Assembly (NCBI GenBank): GCA_001466705.2
Contig: LATX02000196.1
Location: forward strand, 372,001-436,000
Direction: 5' to 3'
DNA from: Moniliophthora roreri
Taxonomy: Eukaryota; Basidiomycota; Agaricomycetes; Agaricales; Marasmiaceae
Length of the DNA: 64,000 nt
The notes beneath the pieces were generated by a model. The model made no database searches, was not told the DNA's origin, and was given only the letters and a program-made list of their open reading frames with translations. This document shows positions 1 to 10,738 of this stretch, one piece after another (the stretch's first letter is position 1; the number at the start of each line of letters is the position of its first letter). Position numbers and translations under genes: made by a program.

Positions 1-216
1 GTTGCCACCCGTTGGGTTCTTGATCAGCCTCAAGTCAGCGCCGTCATCGTCGGAACTCGCTTGGGAGTCTCTAGCAACGTGGACTCGAATTTGAACGTCT
101 TCTCCTTCCAGCTCGACGCAGAGGATTTAAGGCAGTTGGAGATGCACGACTTACGAAAGCGAACAAGCGCTGTGTTTGAGAAGATTGGGGATTGTGGGCA
201 TGAGTATCAAAAATGA
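1..216 (+). CDS. Aldo/keto reductase family protein, 3' end only
   Basis: The window opens inside an open frame that reads VATRWVLDQPQVSAVIVGTR and ends at a TGA at 214-216, 71 codons later. The string 'W.L.QP.V.AVIVGTR' is the conserved C-terminal NADPH-binding stretch of aldo/keto reductases, which use NADPH to reduce aldehydes and ketones in the cytosol. The following residues (LDAEDLRQLEMH) match the usual last helix, where the family ends with a run of charged residues. The catalytic Asp/Tyr/Lys/His tetrad lies upstream of the window. The family call is good; the substrate cannot be told from this fragment. Confidence 0.8.
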   Translation, partial: VATRWVLDQPQVSAVIVGTRLGVSSNVDSNLNVFSFQLDAEDLRQLEMHDLRKRTSAVFEKIGDCGHEYQK

Positions 217-455
217 TACAGGGAATGAAGGATGCATTCATACTGCCAGATGTAGCTCTATACTTAGATTTGACCATGAAACTTTTCTGAATCTGACTCT
301 ACGTTAAGACCGAACAGTTTCGATATTACTGTGGGAACGGCGACGGTACTATCACACTAGAACCCGGATCTGGCAATATCTGATTATCATGATGCATGAG
401 CTCATACTATCATAAGGGATAGTGTAGCAGTGTGCTATGACTGGGCCAGTCAATG

Positions 456-2881
456 TCAATATACCCATCCTCTTCCCCCGAAAGCAACGCCATCATCACC
501 TGTCTCTTCGTCTACATCCATACTAATATCCCTCTCCAGAAACCTACTAACCTGATCAACACCTCCATCGAGGTCCAGCTGCGAACTATACCCAAACTGG
601 AATTGCGACTGTGATCCAGGTTGCGACTGAATTTGTTGCGGAGTCTTTGATGGAGACCGAGATAGTGGCTGTGACTGCGACTGGCTAGAATGACGAGCAG
701 CACCACCACGGAGCGGGCTAGCTTTATGCTTTGGTGATGCGAGGCTGACACTAAAGTCCTTGTCTTGGATGGCGCTCTGCTGTGTAGATGCAAGCTGAGG
801 TGCGAATGCGTCGGTGTCAAGAGTAAAGTCTGGTAGAGGAGAGTTGGGAACGATCACGGGTTCTTTCGCGGAATGTTGCGATCTACCTTGACTTCGATTC
901 ATCAGGTCAGGCGTTTGCACTTCGCCTGCATCACCTTCGGGCGCTGCTGGCGTCACATACACATCCTCACTAGAGTCCGAATCTGCGCCGATGGACGATA
1001 AGGGTTTCGTTGCGGGATGGCTGTGTGCAGAAGTTGAGTCAAGAGCGTTGGCGTAATTCGTGTTTGTGAACTCATTTTCAGAAGGCTGTATGGATAGCTC
1101 GTCCCAGCCAGGCTGTCTTTGTGGGAGGCTGGTCGCGGTGGTCGTGGTACGCTGGGTTTCGAGTTTGCTACCGCGGTGTTCAATTTGAGATTGAGAAGTG
1201 CTAGGGAAGATGGTCATTGTTTTCTCCTTAGCGCTTTGAGTTTGAGATGTCGCGACCATTTCGACAGGCTCCAAGTTTCGCTCATTCCGCGCGGGACTGG
1301 CGGAGCCCAAACGAACTTCTAGAACTCCACCAGAAGAGAGCCTCTTCCCTTTTGGTGTAGGCTTCTTGGCACTCAACAGCTCTGTGAGTGTAGGAACGGC
1401 CGCTCCAGGTCCTTTCTTAGGTGTCATAGGTGTTGAAGATAGCGGTGACGAAGGTGGCGCCACTTGCACACCTCGAGCAGTGGATGGCGAACCCCTGCCG
1501 TAGGATTTGTCATCTGGACGGAGTAACTTCTTCGGCCGAGTGCTGCCCACGGGAGAAGGTTGCACGCGTTTCTGGTGCGAAGTCGCCGCGCTATCTTCGT
1601 CGACCTTATGACTAGCCCTGGCCAGGTTGGCTGCTGCAATGGCTGCTCGAGTTGGTGTTTTAGGGCTACCAATAGCGGGCAACGACGAGGAGAGCCCCAA
1701 GCCCGCGATAGGGGGGTTAACAGTGAAACGAGCTGTCGGAGTGGCGGCGACTGGAAAGGGAGTTTTCGACGTTTCTGGAGACTTCTTAGCACGAGATCGA
1801 GTTTCGGCGGCAACAAGAGGTGAGGTGTCCATTCGGCTTGGTGATAGCGGTGAAGAGGATATAGGTGGCGCTGCATGTGACTCATCTTGAATGCGAGGAA
1901 TGGGGGAAGGTTGGTGCCGGGGTGCGGCCAATTGATTAATAGGTGTAGAATGTTCAATCTGGGATGACGAAAATGATGGCGGAAGGAAGCTCTGAATTGC
2001 ATGACATTGTTAGTGAGATTGAGGGGGCAGAGTTAACCACTTACTGTCTCTGGAATTTCATGAATAGCTTTGCGGCGAGTTACCCCTTCTGAGTCAGAAT
2101 GATCCATTGGCTCGTCAGGAGAACTCTGTACAGGTCCCTTCACTGAAGCCGATGGCTTCGGCTTGCTCTTCATTCGCATAGAAGATGTCTTCTGTACCGC
2201 GAAGCCCAAGGGTGAAGGATCCAACGGATCATGTCCACTGGCAGTCCTCTTCACCGTTGTCTTCTTGCCCTTCACCGGCTCTACGACAGGGTCATGGAGA
2301 TCTTCGTCAAGAGGTACCTGCTCTTCTGGCTGAGTTTGAGCTTCCTCAACCACTTTGAGTTGCCAACTATGAACCTTCTTCTTCAACTCTGCAGCCTTCC
2401 TTTCGGAAAGACTCGACCCCACGACAGTCTCCTCCGACTTGTTGTCGTCTCCCTTGCCCTTCTCCTTCGCAGCTTTCTCCAAAGTAACACGATTCGTAGG
2501 ACGTGGTGGGACCCAAACACTGTACTTTCCCCTAGTAGAAGGAGGCTTGAGCATCTTGGATATCAAAGTCCATCGGCCGCTTGACGTGTCACCCTCTGCT
2601 GCTTCATATGCTTCACAAACCCGTTTTCGCAATTCCTTGGCTGCTTCCCTCACATCTTCACCAATTTGCATGTCATCATCCTCATCGTGCTCGTCATCTG
2701 ATCCTGGTCTAGAAGAAGGAACCGTCTTGATCTTGGAGAGAAAGTTTTGCCGTTTCAATAGATTCTCTGCAAATGTATAGACCGTTTCTGGGTATATCGT
2801 TTCAGCCTGTCGTGTCACTGATACTTTGACGTCCCCGTTTGCGGACCTCTTCTTAGAGGTCCGGGTGGTCCTTGGGGCCAT
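456..2881 (-). CDS. Unrecognised long, low-complexity (probably nuclear) protein
   Basis: Two exons, 2881-2045 and 1991-456, are joined by a 53-nt intron (GTAAGT...CAG, phase 0) and give about 790 residues. The start ATG at 2881 opens with MAPRTTRTSKKRSANGDVKV, a basic, nuclear-localisation-like beginning. A short ordered-looking part follows (residues about 25-130, with an acidic DDEHDEDDD patch near residue 65). After that the protein is rich in Ser, Pro, Gln, Thr and charged residues, with many SP/TP motifs that could be phosphorylated. The C-terminus is acidic (MDVDEETGDDG). I recognise no family. A chromatin, replication or scaffold protein would fit the composition, but that is only inference. 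The frame is clean over 2.4 kb, so the gene itself is well supported. Confidence 0.75.
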
Positions 2882-3429
2882 GAACTACAAGAAGTGAGGA
2901 AGGGCTGCAGAGTGCATGAAAAGTTGAAGTCGAACGATGAACATCAGTCACGGGATGTCTCAAACAAGCGCTCAGTACATGTCGGCACCGCCTCATGCGC
3001 GACTACGACTCGTTGCACGCAAAAAAAATCTACACCTCAGGAGGACTCATCATTGCAATTCTTTTCTCAGACAAGTAATAGTGCAAGTGGATTATCCCGG
3101 AAGACACGGAGGCGTCGTCAGTGCCGTGCTGATGCCGACTCGAGCCTGTCGAAGCCGATTCCGACGTTGGGTAGCCTCAAAGCCTATGTATCCACTGCCG
3201 GGATAACTTTTTGACTGCGCGTCATAAGTAAGCCAAAAAGATACATGTGAGTACAATTCTCTAATCCGAGTTTGTCTATATAGTACAGCCACTCACCAAG
3301 CGGTAGTATCGGTTTCTTTCGGTCATTGGCGGGTTGTTGCGCCTTCTAGTCCACCACCATAAAAGAGACAGAAGGGTCCGGACTGCGGCAGCACATGCTA
3401 GAGCAATACCAGTGGTTGTTCCAATGTTT
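2882..3429. other. Intergenic, no gene seen
   Basis: This is the upstream side of the 790-residue gene. Only short overlapping open frames on both strands are present and none has recognisable residues. No clear TATA box or repeat was found. Confidence 0.5.
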
Positions 3430-4025
3430 AGATCACTCTGAGACGCCCCAGAACAGCGCCAGAACTAGATGCAGCATTGGAGCTATACCAAGGCCGCCGT
3501 TCACACCGAGGACACCCGAGGTGGTGGATGAAACAGCTATTAAAGAGTCACATGAAACTCTAACCCATGAAATGGTCGAATCACTCATAGACGAAAGTAA
3601 AAGGAGTTTCCGGTTTACTGGGATTGAATGCCACATAATCTATCCACATTCCGTCTTGCTCCACCATGTTTATCATACGGAGCGTGTGCAATATATCCGT
3701 AAGATTTTCCGAGGAAAATATCCCCTGTCGACGACTAGGTGTCTCCAGAGCAGGCGAAGCATAACCGATAGGGGTACCGCCGTCCATGGTGAAAGCAGTG
3801 GCTGGATTTATGGATGACTCGTTTTTGTGTGGTTTTGTCCCGTACAGTTCGACGTATGTTCCTGTGGATGCGAGAATGTGGATTTCGGATTGGAAACAGT
3901 CACGACAGCTCAGCCTGAACGGAGCCCGTCCCGTGGGTCATCGCAAAATATTGCTCGATGGAACCCGCCATTAGTGGGGCTGCCAGTGAATGAAAGCGGG
4001 ATCCCGGATGTCGATGAGTTCCATT
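3430..4025 (-). pseudogene. Remnant of an agaricomycete single-pass membrane protein with a beta-sandwich ectodomain
   Basis: Read on the minus strand, the pieces resemble a protein type common in agaricomycetes: an N-terminal 'D.RDPAFIHW' segment, then a beta-rich domain (LASTGTYVELYGTKP, then a stretch with AFTMDGGTPIGY and MWIDYVAFNPSKPET), and finally a hydrophobic segment (APMLHLVLALFWGV). These lie in three different frames. The first piece has an in-frame TAA just after 'FIHWQPH', and the second ends at a stop before the hydrophobic part. No GT-AG intron that I could find joins them cleanly. I call it a decayed gene; an unusual multi-exon gene is the alternative. The family resemblance is from memory and moderate. 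Confidence 0.45.
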
Positions 4026-4029
4026 AAGA

Positions 4030-4990
4030 GCAAGAGATTAGGGGTATATTGGTTTGAGTCTTAGAACTCTATCTCCAGTATTTAGCTGAAGACGAGATCC
4101 TCGACCCCTTGGATTTGGTCCCACCCGAGCGGCCAATCAGCATGATAAACATGTCAGATCCCATTCGATAAAGCAAGCACAAAAACCTTCCGGAAGGCTG
4201 GAGACAAAGCTCGTGACTTTCATGCTTGAACTGTCGTCATCAACCTCTCGAGTCCTGCTTGCTAGTAACACACGTACTCGCTCTCCTAGTCATGATTTCC
4301 GCTGCACAAGCCTCGTTTGAGTGAGGAACGGCATGGGTGCGGAAATTCGGAGTCCTGTTGGAATACCTCAAAGGGAAAACCCGGTAATCGAGAAGGGCTG
4401 TACAGCACGCGAGAAGATCATCCTCGCAGTCGTTACCCTCTGATCTTGGCAACTTGATAGAGAAGGAGCGGGAAGGTGTCGGCAATTTATCATCCTCATC
4501 AGTTACGCCCTTTGCAAACACTGAAAACGGCAGCCTATGCACCCGCTCCTTGAATGCGGCTGTCACTTGCATGGAGATTCATGAAAGGAAAAAACAGCAT
4601 CGTATCCCATTTGGGGTTTGATATCAAGTCTTTGAAGCATCTGTCTGATGCTGCTTTCTGGCAAATGCAGGCATTGGTGCACATGTAGATGGATATCAGA
4701 CACCGTGCCTCGGCCCCGAACATTGAACGACTGCATGGAGGCGGAATGAATCCTATAGTGGGTAGTTCTCTTGTTACGTCGTCCTCCGCCTTGCACGGGT
4801 ATCGATAGTGCGAACATCGCGGGGTTGTTCCAGCCAGGTTCAAATTTAAAATTTCCTGATATATGTACGTGACATGCGATTGGACAAATAGAATGAATGT
4901 TAGATGGCCGTAGGTTGATCATATGGAGAGGGACACTGCAATGATTTGCGTGAGTCAGGAAGAGAAAGATCGGACACTGTTACATACCTC
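4030..4990. other. Intergenic, no supportable gene
   Basis: Overlapping minus-strand open frames of 102-119 codons occur between 4240 and 4922. They share no frame with consistent composition, have no domain I can name, and look like chance frames. Confidence 0.45.
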
Positions 4991-4996
4991 TAGCTT

Positions 4997-5485
4997 TCAT
5001 ATCCCAAGCATCCCGTCCATGATCTCCCTATTGAGACCTCTCTTCGACGTGGATGCTTTCTTCAAATCTAAACAAGCAAACGTCCGACCTCCATTTCCCG
5101 CCACCCATAACAAACCACGAAAGACGACTAAACATCCGAGGACGAACGACGTAAAGAAAGCAGCCATGAGCGCCAAGTTCATCTTCTGGTTCGAAGCATC
5201 TTCAAGAATTTCCCTCACATCCCAAACGCGTGGAATCACGCTTACTGCGAGGAGGATGGCGGCAAAGGTGATTGCGGGTGCGAAAGCACGGTAGATCTTG
5301 ACCTGGGAAAGTTCTGGATCCTCGAGAATAGTTTGAAGGTATCGCTGAGCCTTGAGAGCGGTTGCTAACGCCCAATCTAAAGTTTCTGGACCGTGATCTG
5401 TCTCAGCGAAGTCTGGAAATCGCGACAAGAGACTGGCTGAAGGAGCCGGGGCTACTCGAAGTCGAGAAATCTGGTTCTGGAACAT
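4997..5485 (-). CDS. Small two-pass membrane protein, family unknown
   Basis: A single open frame of 162 residues starts at ATG 5485. Two hydrophobic stretches are obvious: about residues 66-88 (FAPAITFAAILLAVSVIP) and 103-130 (LALMAAFFTSFVLGCLVVF). A charged loop (RVWDVREILEDASNQK) lies between them. The N-terminal third is soluble, with a predicted amphipathic helix (ETLDWALATALKAQRYLQTI). The tail is basic (KKASTSKRGLNRE). This layout suggests an integral membrane protein of the ER or another organelle, possibly shaping membranes, but I do not recognise a family. The intact frame and well-formed membrane segments argue that it is real. Confidence 0.6.
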   Translation of the reverse strand: MFQNQISRLRVAPAPSASLLSRFPDFAETDHGPETLDWALATALKAQRYLQTILEDPELSQVKIYRAFAPAITFAAILLAVSVIPRVWDVREILEDASNQKMNLALMAAFFTSFVLGCLVVFRGLLWVAGNGGRTFACLDLKKASTSKRGLNREIMDGMLGI

Positions 5486-5489
5486 TATA

Positions 5490-6491
5490 GTTGAAATCCC
5501 GTATTATTTGATGTGAAATTCTGAGCCAGAATAGATAGGAAGAATGAGGTTTCGCGTAGTTCTAAGTCGGCGAGGTAGGAGTGTCGAGGAAAGCCTCGGG
5601 TTGTGGCTGTGTACCAGTTTCGACACTCAACGCGTCATGTACTCTACTGGATTCTCTGCTTCTTTCCTACTTTCAATTCGAGTCTAAGGCCTATGGATTA
5701 AAGAACTATAACTTCACTCGCAATGGATACCTTTCCTGTCATTTCAGCTTATGCTAATACTACCGTGTTTCTATTGACAGGACTTTGCGCTTGTGGATAT
5801 CATTCGGGTCTGATTCCATCAAGGTCCTGAATGAAAGCTAAGGACCATCATCTATGAAAAGAAAGAGGATATCTCCCAAGTTTGCAGCTCGCCAAGGTCC
5901 AGGATCCTGAAAGTACGTGAGGGTTTGGAATTGTCGTTGATTTTTGTCCCTTCTTTCCGACAGGGACTCGCTATGGTTCGTGTTCGTATTCTATTGCGGA
6001 TACACCCTAGGCAACATGCTCGCGATATTAGCCCTGACAATATCACTCGATACCCTCGGACACAGTTCACAGTTCAACGTGTTGCACCAATCATGCCGTG
6101 TTCGGACTAGCAACCAATGGAGTCAAGCTCACTTGAGGACCAATCACGGCGACTTACAATAATGACCGGAAAGCTGCCAACCGGAAAGAAAATCACTAGA
6201 AAAGGAGTTTTCGCCCCCACCACCCCGCTGCAGCCCGTCGACACGAACGTTAAAAGTCAAAACCTTCTGATGCGCCATCATCGATTCTATGATTTACACA
6301 CCTAAACAGGACTCGTCCTTATCAAATTGAACGGCAATTCGATTGGACAAGGGTTCATTTTCCCAACATTTTCCACAATCCCGCTCCGTCCCGCGCGTGA
6401 GCGTCTAATTATCAACCTCGTAACGATCGGAACTAATTCTAAGCAGTCATTGTGGCGAATGTTAGCGGTGAGAGGGGAATTCGGATTTTAG
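5490..6491. other. Intergenic; upstream region of the hydrolase gene
   Basis: No open frame with recognisable content. It carries the upstream regions of two divergent genes: the membrane protein on the minus strand and the isochorismatase-like gene on the plus strand. Confidence 0.5.
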
Positions 6492-6500
6492 TATAAAAAG
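6492..6500 (+). promoter_or_regulatory. TATA box of the isochorismatase-like gene
   Basis: TATAAAAAG lies 85 nt before the ATG at 6586, a normal distance for a fungal TATA box. Confidence 0.55.
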
Positions 6501-6585
6501 GATTCCGCTTGAACTGGAGAAAAGCAGACTCAACCACCTCTCTTCCGAGTTACACCTCCCACAAACACCTCGCTCTAAAATCATC

Positions 6586-7493
6586 ATGCGCAGCTTCGTT
6601 CTCTTCACTGCTAGCTTCGTGCTTGCTGGGCTCTCTGGTGGTACGCTTCCCACTGTGTTGGTATACACGAGGCTCACTCCTACATTGTAGTCCTCGGATT
6701 CGAGTTCCAGCGCATTCGCAAGAATGATACCATGCTGCTCGTTGTCGACCACCAAATCGGTCTCTTCGAGTTGGTGAAAGACTTTGAGCCGGTCGAGTAC
6801 AGGAACAACATTCTCGCACATGCTACTCTTGGTAAGGTCTTCGACCTCCCAACTATCCTCACCACCAGCACGGACGATGGTAATTTCTACTATGTTATTC
6901 TGAATAGTCTCTGGATAACTGATCCAACCAACCCAGGACCAAACGGACCCATGATGCAGGAAATCCTCGACATGCACTCTGATGCTCCTCTCATCAGGCG
7001 TCAGGGCGAGGTCAATGCATGGGACAATGCAGAGTTCCGTGCTGCTGTTCAGGCTACTGGCAAGAAGCAAGTTATCCTCGGCGGTATTGTGACTGATGTA
7101 GGTTCCACGCGGAACTCGTTGCCTTTCTGCATATTGACTAGCCTCTCTTTTAGGTTTGCACCGCTTTCCTCGCACTCTCTCTCCTCGAAGAGGGCTACGA
7201 AGTCTTTGCCAATTCTGAAGCTTCTGGAACCTATAGTAGGCGCATTGCTGACGAAGCAAACGATCGTATGCGGGCTGCTGGTGTCAACGTGCTCTCTATG
7301 TTTGCTGTTGCCACTGACCTCATGAGGGACTGGAGGCAGACTCCTGGTTACCCCGAACTCAGTCCTTACTTCGACCAGTACGTATTCTATCGCTTCTCAC
7401 TTCGTATTTTCATTTACCTCCGCCGTTCTCAGATACTTCCCTGTCTATGGAATGGTCGAGCGTAATTTCAAGGCTGCCAACAAGACTGCTTGA
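6586..7493 (+). CDS. Secreted isochorismatase-like cysteine hydrolase
   Basis: Five exons (6586-6640, 6691-6879, 6937-7097, 7154-7377, 7433-7493) splice in phase to 229 residues. Residues 1-20 (MRSFVLFTASFVLAGLSG) look like a signal peptide. The mature part has the isochorismatase fold. The first catalytic Asp is in LLVVDHQIGLF, the conserved block QGEVNAWDNAEF.AAV follows, and the nucleophile Cys is in GIVTDVCTAFLALSL, created across the third intron. The C-terminal part (VLSMFAVATDLMRDWR...YFPVYGMVER) matches the YcaC-like branch of the family. These enzymes hydrolyse amides or related bonds through a Cys-Asp-Lys triad; the substrate is unknown. The length is normal for the family. A secretion signal is less usual and is discussed in the findings. 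Confidence 0.88.
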
Positions 7494-7596
7494 AGGGTAT
7501 TATTGCTATATGAGATCTAGATTTTCTTCCTTTTTGTCAAAAAAGGTTCTCTACAAGTGAATAAAAGTGGAGTTACCAACGTACCAGGTGTCACCA

Positions 7597-7929
7597 TGAC
7601 CGACGTTTTAAACCGGGTCGTTGAGGCTGCTAGTATCAGTATCGTGTCAGAGCTCCGATGAATGTTCTATGAATTTCTTATGCTAATGGCTTCTAGCAAT
7701 TAGATATACCTTCCCAAAAACGCTCTCGGTGGAGGCATCATTCCCGTGTGTCGTACAGTACGACGACACCCCTGTAAGGTTCGATCCCTTCGTTACTAAC
7801 AGCAATGGTGTACCATCCGGACTTCCCACTACTTCCGGACCCCTCGCACAAATCTTTGACACCATCACTCTCCGATTCCCCATCAATATCCCAGATGAAA
7901 TTTCCTCGTCATCATCCTTATTTGTATAA
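7597..7929 (+). other. Possible small gene or exon remnant, unrecognised
   Basis: After a possible acceptor (GCTTCTAG near 7698), an open frame continues with YTFPKTLSVEASFPCVVQYD and later PLAQIFDTITLRFPINIP, ending at a TAA near 7929. The sequence alternates hydrophobic and polar residues like a beta-rich domain. A short upstream frame starts at ATG 7597 (MTDVLNRVVEAASISIVS), but I could not join the two in phase. It could be a gene fragment or chance. Confidence 0.25.
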
Positions 7930-8653
7930 AATCGTGTAACATCCCCAACTCTTCACGGACACGATATGAAAGCGCATCACTGCCTCTCAAATACTTGGGC
8001 AGCTCAGTCAGTTCGTGCGCCGTATCTGGTTCGCTTTTGCGGGTGACCAGGTACCGATGAGATAGGTCAAAACAGAGTTGTGAAGTTTTCGTATGGTATG
8101 CAAAACACCTCTGGATCCGCAAGGAGGCTCTTTTAACGCGTTCTTTAACAACATAGCACTTAACTGACCAATCATACTAACAGAACTAGACGACAGCGTT
8201 TGTACTCGCCACAGACATTCGACTTGTACGGCCCAACACAGATTCGTCTGCGTAACACCATATCGATGTCAACCAAATCCCTCTGAATAACGTGTAATAT
8301 TACCGTACTGTCCAAATCGAATGGGGTCGCAAACTGCGATAGCTCAAGCGCTCAAATTTCAGAGCCTTTCAATAAGAGTTGTTCAAGACCGTCTCTGCAC
8401 CACGCCCAAACGGTGCTGCATCGCAGACTGAGATCAGTTTGTTGAGCTGCTCTTCATTGGCAATGGCAAAATCTAGGAATTCGGAAGGATGAATGAAGCG
8501 TTCGCACCTGCTGCCCGAGTCACCAGTCTTATAGTGGAGTTCGCAGAATTCCAGTGGAACCTTTACTGTGACGGTCGTGAATGAGAACTCTTGGACTGCG
8601 AAACGAATACAGCTGATAGGGGGACGAGGGTGCAGTATTTCTTTATTCTCCAT
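7883..8653 (-). pseudogene. Remnant of a 2-oxoglutarate/Fe(II) oxygenase-like gene
   Basis: Two pieces on the minus strand resemble the start and the later part of basidiomycete prolyl-4-hydroxylase-like oxygenases. The piece at 8653-8369 ends NEEQLNKLISVCDAAPFGRG, the stretch that normally precedes the catalytic domain. The piece at 8122-7883 contains LPKYLRGSDALSYRVREELG, like the later helical region. The catalytic HxD...H core that should lie between them is absent, and stops separate the pieces. I read this as a gene that lost its middle by deletion. The family assignment rests on remembered motifs and is moderate. Confidence 0.4.
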
Positions 8654-9009
8654 GGGCGCTGAGATGAGAGCGCGAGTTGGGAAGCAAGTCCATCATTGAT
8701 CTATGTATGAACTCGAGTGATATGTACGTCAAAACAGTCTGATTGATTTGAACTGTGGGAACGATGTGTCGGGACGGTGGGTAGTGTACTAGACAAGCAC
8801 AAAAATCAAGTACGGCTCGATGGGTACAAGGCAAATTCACATATGCAAGTCTACATCTCTGCAGTCAGAATAACTCCTCCTCATTCTGCACGTCCAACAA
8901 CACATCAACATCCTCCAGATCCACAGCATGAACGAGTAGTAGCCGGATGGAGTACATGCCCGTAAGCAAAGATAAAAAAACATACAGGATGGGTAGCACA
9001 AAGACCTCA

Positions 9010-9960
9010 CTTCCTGGAGCCCGGGCTCCTCCTATCCCGTAAAAGACGCAACGGTAATGGTTCACCAAGTCCTTCCACCATAATGGGGAGTTCCAGTACA
9101 TTCGACGGGAAACATTCCTCGGCGCTTCTTGCTTGGTCTGGCATACAAATCATTGCCCAAATTCACATACAGAAAGGCAAGCATAAGGTTTGCTGGGCGA
9201 TGCAACCGCCAATACTGGTTATGTTCCTCGTTTTGCTGCTGTATCAAGGCTGGTTTCTCCGAGAGAGCGTCCGTTGCATCGTAGATGACCACTTCAAATT
9301 CGTCGTTGTCATCGTCAGATAACACCTGATTGACGAGAAATTGCGGTGGATCGGGACAAAGTAGGGAGCTGAAAGTCGAAGCCGATAAAGATTGGGTGAG
9401 GAATAAGTCCTGAGATCGCGGTTTGGGTTGGCTTCTAGATCATCCAGTAGCTGTTGAGTCGTCTATATCGTTGTTTGAGATCATATCACGTACCTGTGGT
9501 ACTGGAGTCAGCTTTGATGCAGTTGAGGCCTCTTTTTCGTCGGCAATTGAGGATGTAGCGAAGGAGGTCAGGAGAAGGAAAGAAGCAAGCCGCCATGGTC
9601 ATAAGATCCTGCTCTAGAAAGAGGAAACGACACCCTCGACAGACTAACAGAGCTTGGAGTTAGTAGGAGGACAGTGACTTCGCTGAGACATACCCAAAGA
9701 CCATTTTCTGCACTGTCAATGTTGAAAGATTTGGAAATCAGCTTCGTACCCCTCGATGCAGTCATAGCCTATCGAAGCTTTAGTACACTAGCACTTCAAG
9801 GCATCTTATAAGACGGACCTGGTATGTATTCAATACTCTGGTGCTGCTTCGATGCAAACGGCACACCGTCCATAGAATTCTTCTCTGATTCTCTATACGG
9901 TTTCATTGCGGAGTCGCATTCGGGGATGTACATGATGATGGCGCCGAGGGCCCAGTCTCA
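9010..9960. repeat. Repeat R, copy 1
   Basis: First of three copies of a sequence of about 0.85-0.95 kb (others near 13220-14150 and 24663-25510). Shared landmarks are 'gagttccagtacattcgac' near 9090, 'tgctgctgtatcaa' near 9235 and 'catgatgat' near 9930. On the minus strand all copies keep fragments of one protein: SDDDNDEFEVVIYDATD, EKPALIQQQ and RPANLM.AFLY, plus MAACF...DLLRYIL further upstream. Frames are broken in every copy, so this is probably a decayed gene spread by duplication. I do not recognise the parent protein. Confidence 0.7.
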
Positions 9961-9964
9961 ATCT

Positions 9965-10690
9965 GATCTCTGATTTCGCACGTGGTGAGGCGTGGCAAAG
10001 TTTAACTTTCTACATTTTTCGTTGACGTTCTTGCCTCCACCTCCGATCGCGACATGTCTTTGCGCTTACTCTCAACTGCATCTTGAATGGAAAATATCTC
10101 TTGTTGATGGTAGCTTCAACTTGAAACACCCCGAGAAATCCTCCGAATACCCTCAATCTTGTTTCACATCCGCGCAATGATCCAATCTCCAGCTCCTCCC
10201 GTGCTTCTTCGTGCTTCGGTACCATTTGGCACTAGATATCTCGTGGATACCCATAAACTGGCAAGTTATATCCATTCGTGTCACTCATGTATCATTATTC
10301 GAATCTCACACCATATCCATCAGTTTTGATCCAGTCAATAACAACACCTAGTAACGCTGCAGTGCCCACGCCTAATAAGCAGTCATGAACGACCATTGTC
10401 TCATCGTCGAACACATTCAGCATACCCCGACATTGGAGCCTAATGCAACTTGTTCCAACCACTCATCTACCGGTGCAGCGAACGAGTCCAGCCGGGCGCT
10501 ACCTTGCTCTGATCAATTGAGTGTTTCAAACAGATAGAAAGATGGCCGTCGCTGGTATGATCCGGCTCTCATATCATGATGTTCTACAGCCCTTGTGGAC
10601 CCCACTCTGGCTCGCTACATCTGACGCCACCTATTCAGACCACGTCTACTTGAAATCATGATCTGATTAATTGACTGATCATGATGTGAC
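9965..10690. other. Intergenic, upstream of carboxylesterase 1
   Basis: No coding sequence recognised. The right end holds the promoter region of the carboxylesterase gene. Confidence 0.5.
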
Positions 10691-10698
10691 TACTTAAG
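10691..10698 (+). promoter_or_regulatory. TATA-like box of carboxylesterase 1
   Basis: TACTTAAG lies 41 nt before the ATG at 10739. The same element (TATTTAAG) stands 40-41 nt before the starts of the other two copies at 34003 and 40544, so conservation among the three paralogues supports it. Confidence 0.6.
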
Positions 10699-10738
10699 AA
10701 GCGGGGATAGCAACAGGGTAGTAGACGCAGTTTTCAGG

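Noticed and set aside
1424..2002. Long alternative frames opposite and overlapping the 790-residue gene
   Set aside because: They are shadows of the GC-rich low-complexity coding sequence and have no start or splice context of their own.
4240..4922. Three overlapping minus-strand frames as a gene
   Set aside because: No consistent frame, no splice sites joining them and no recognisable residues.
7779..7789. GGTTCGATCCC, like a tRNA B-box
   Set aside because: No 5-bp T-stem, acceptor stem or A-box can be built around it.
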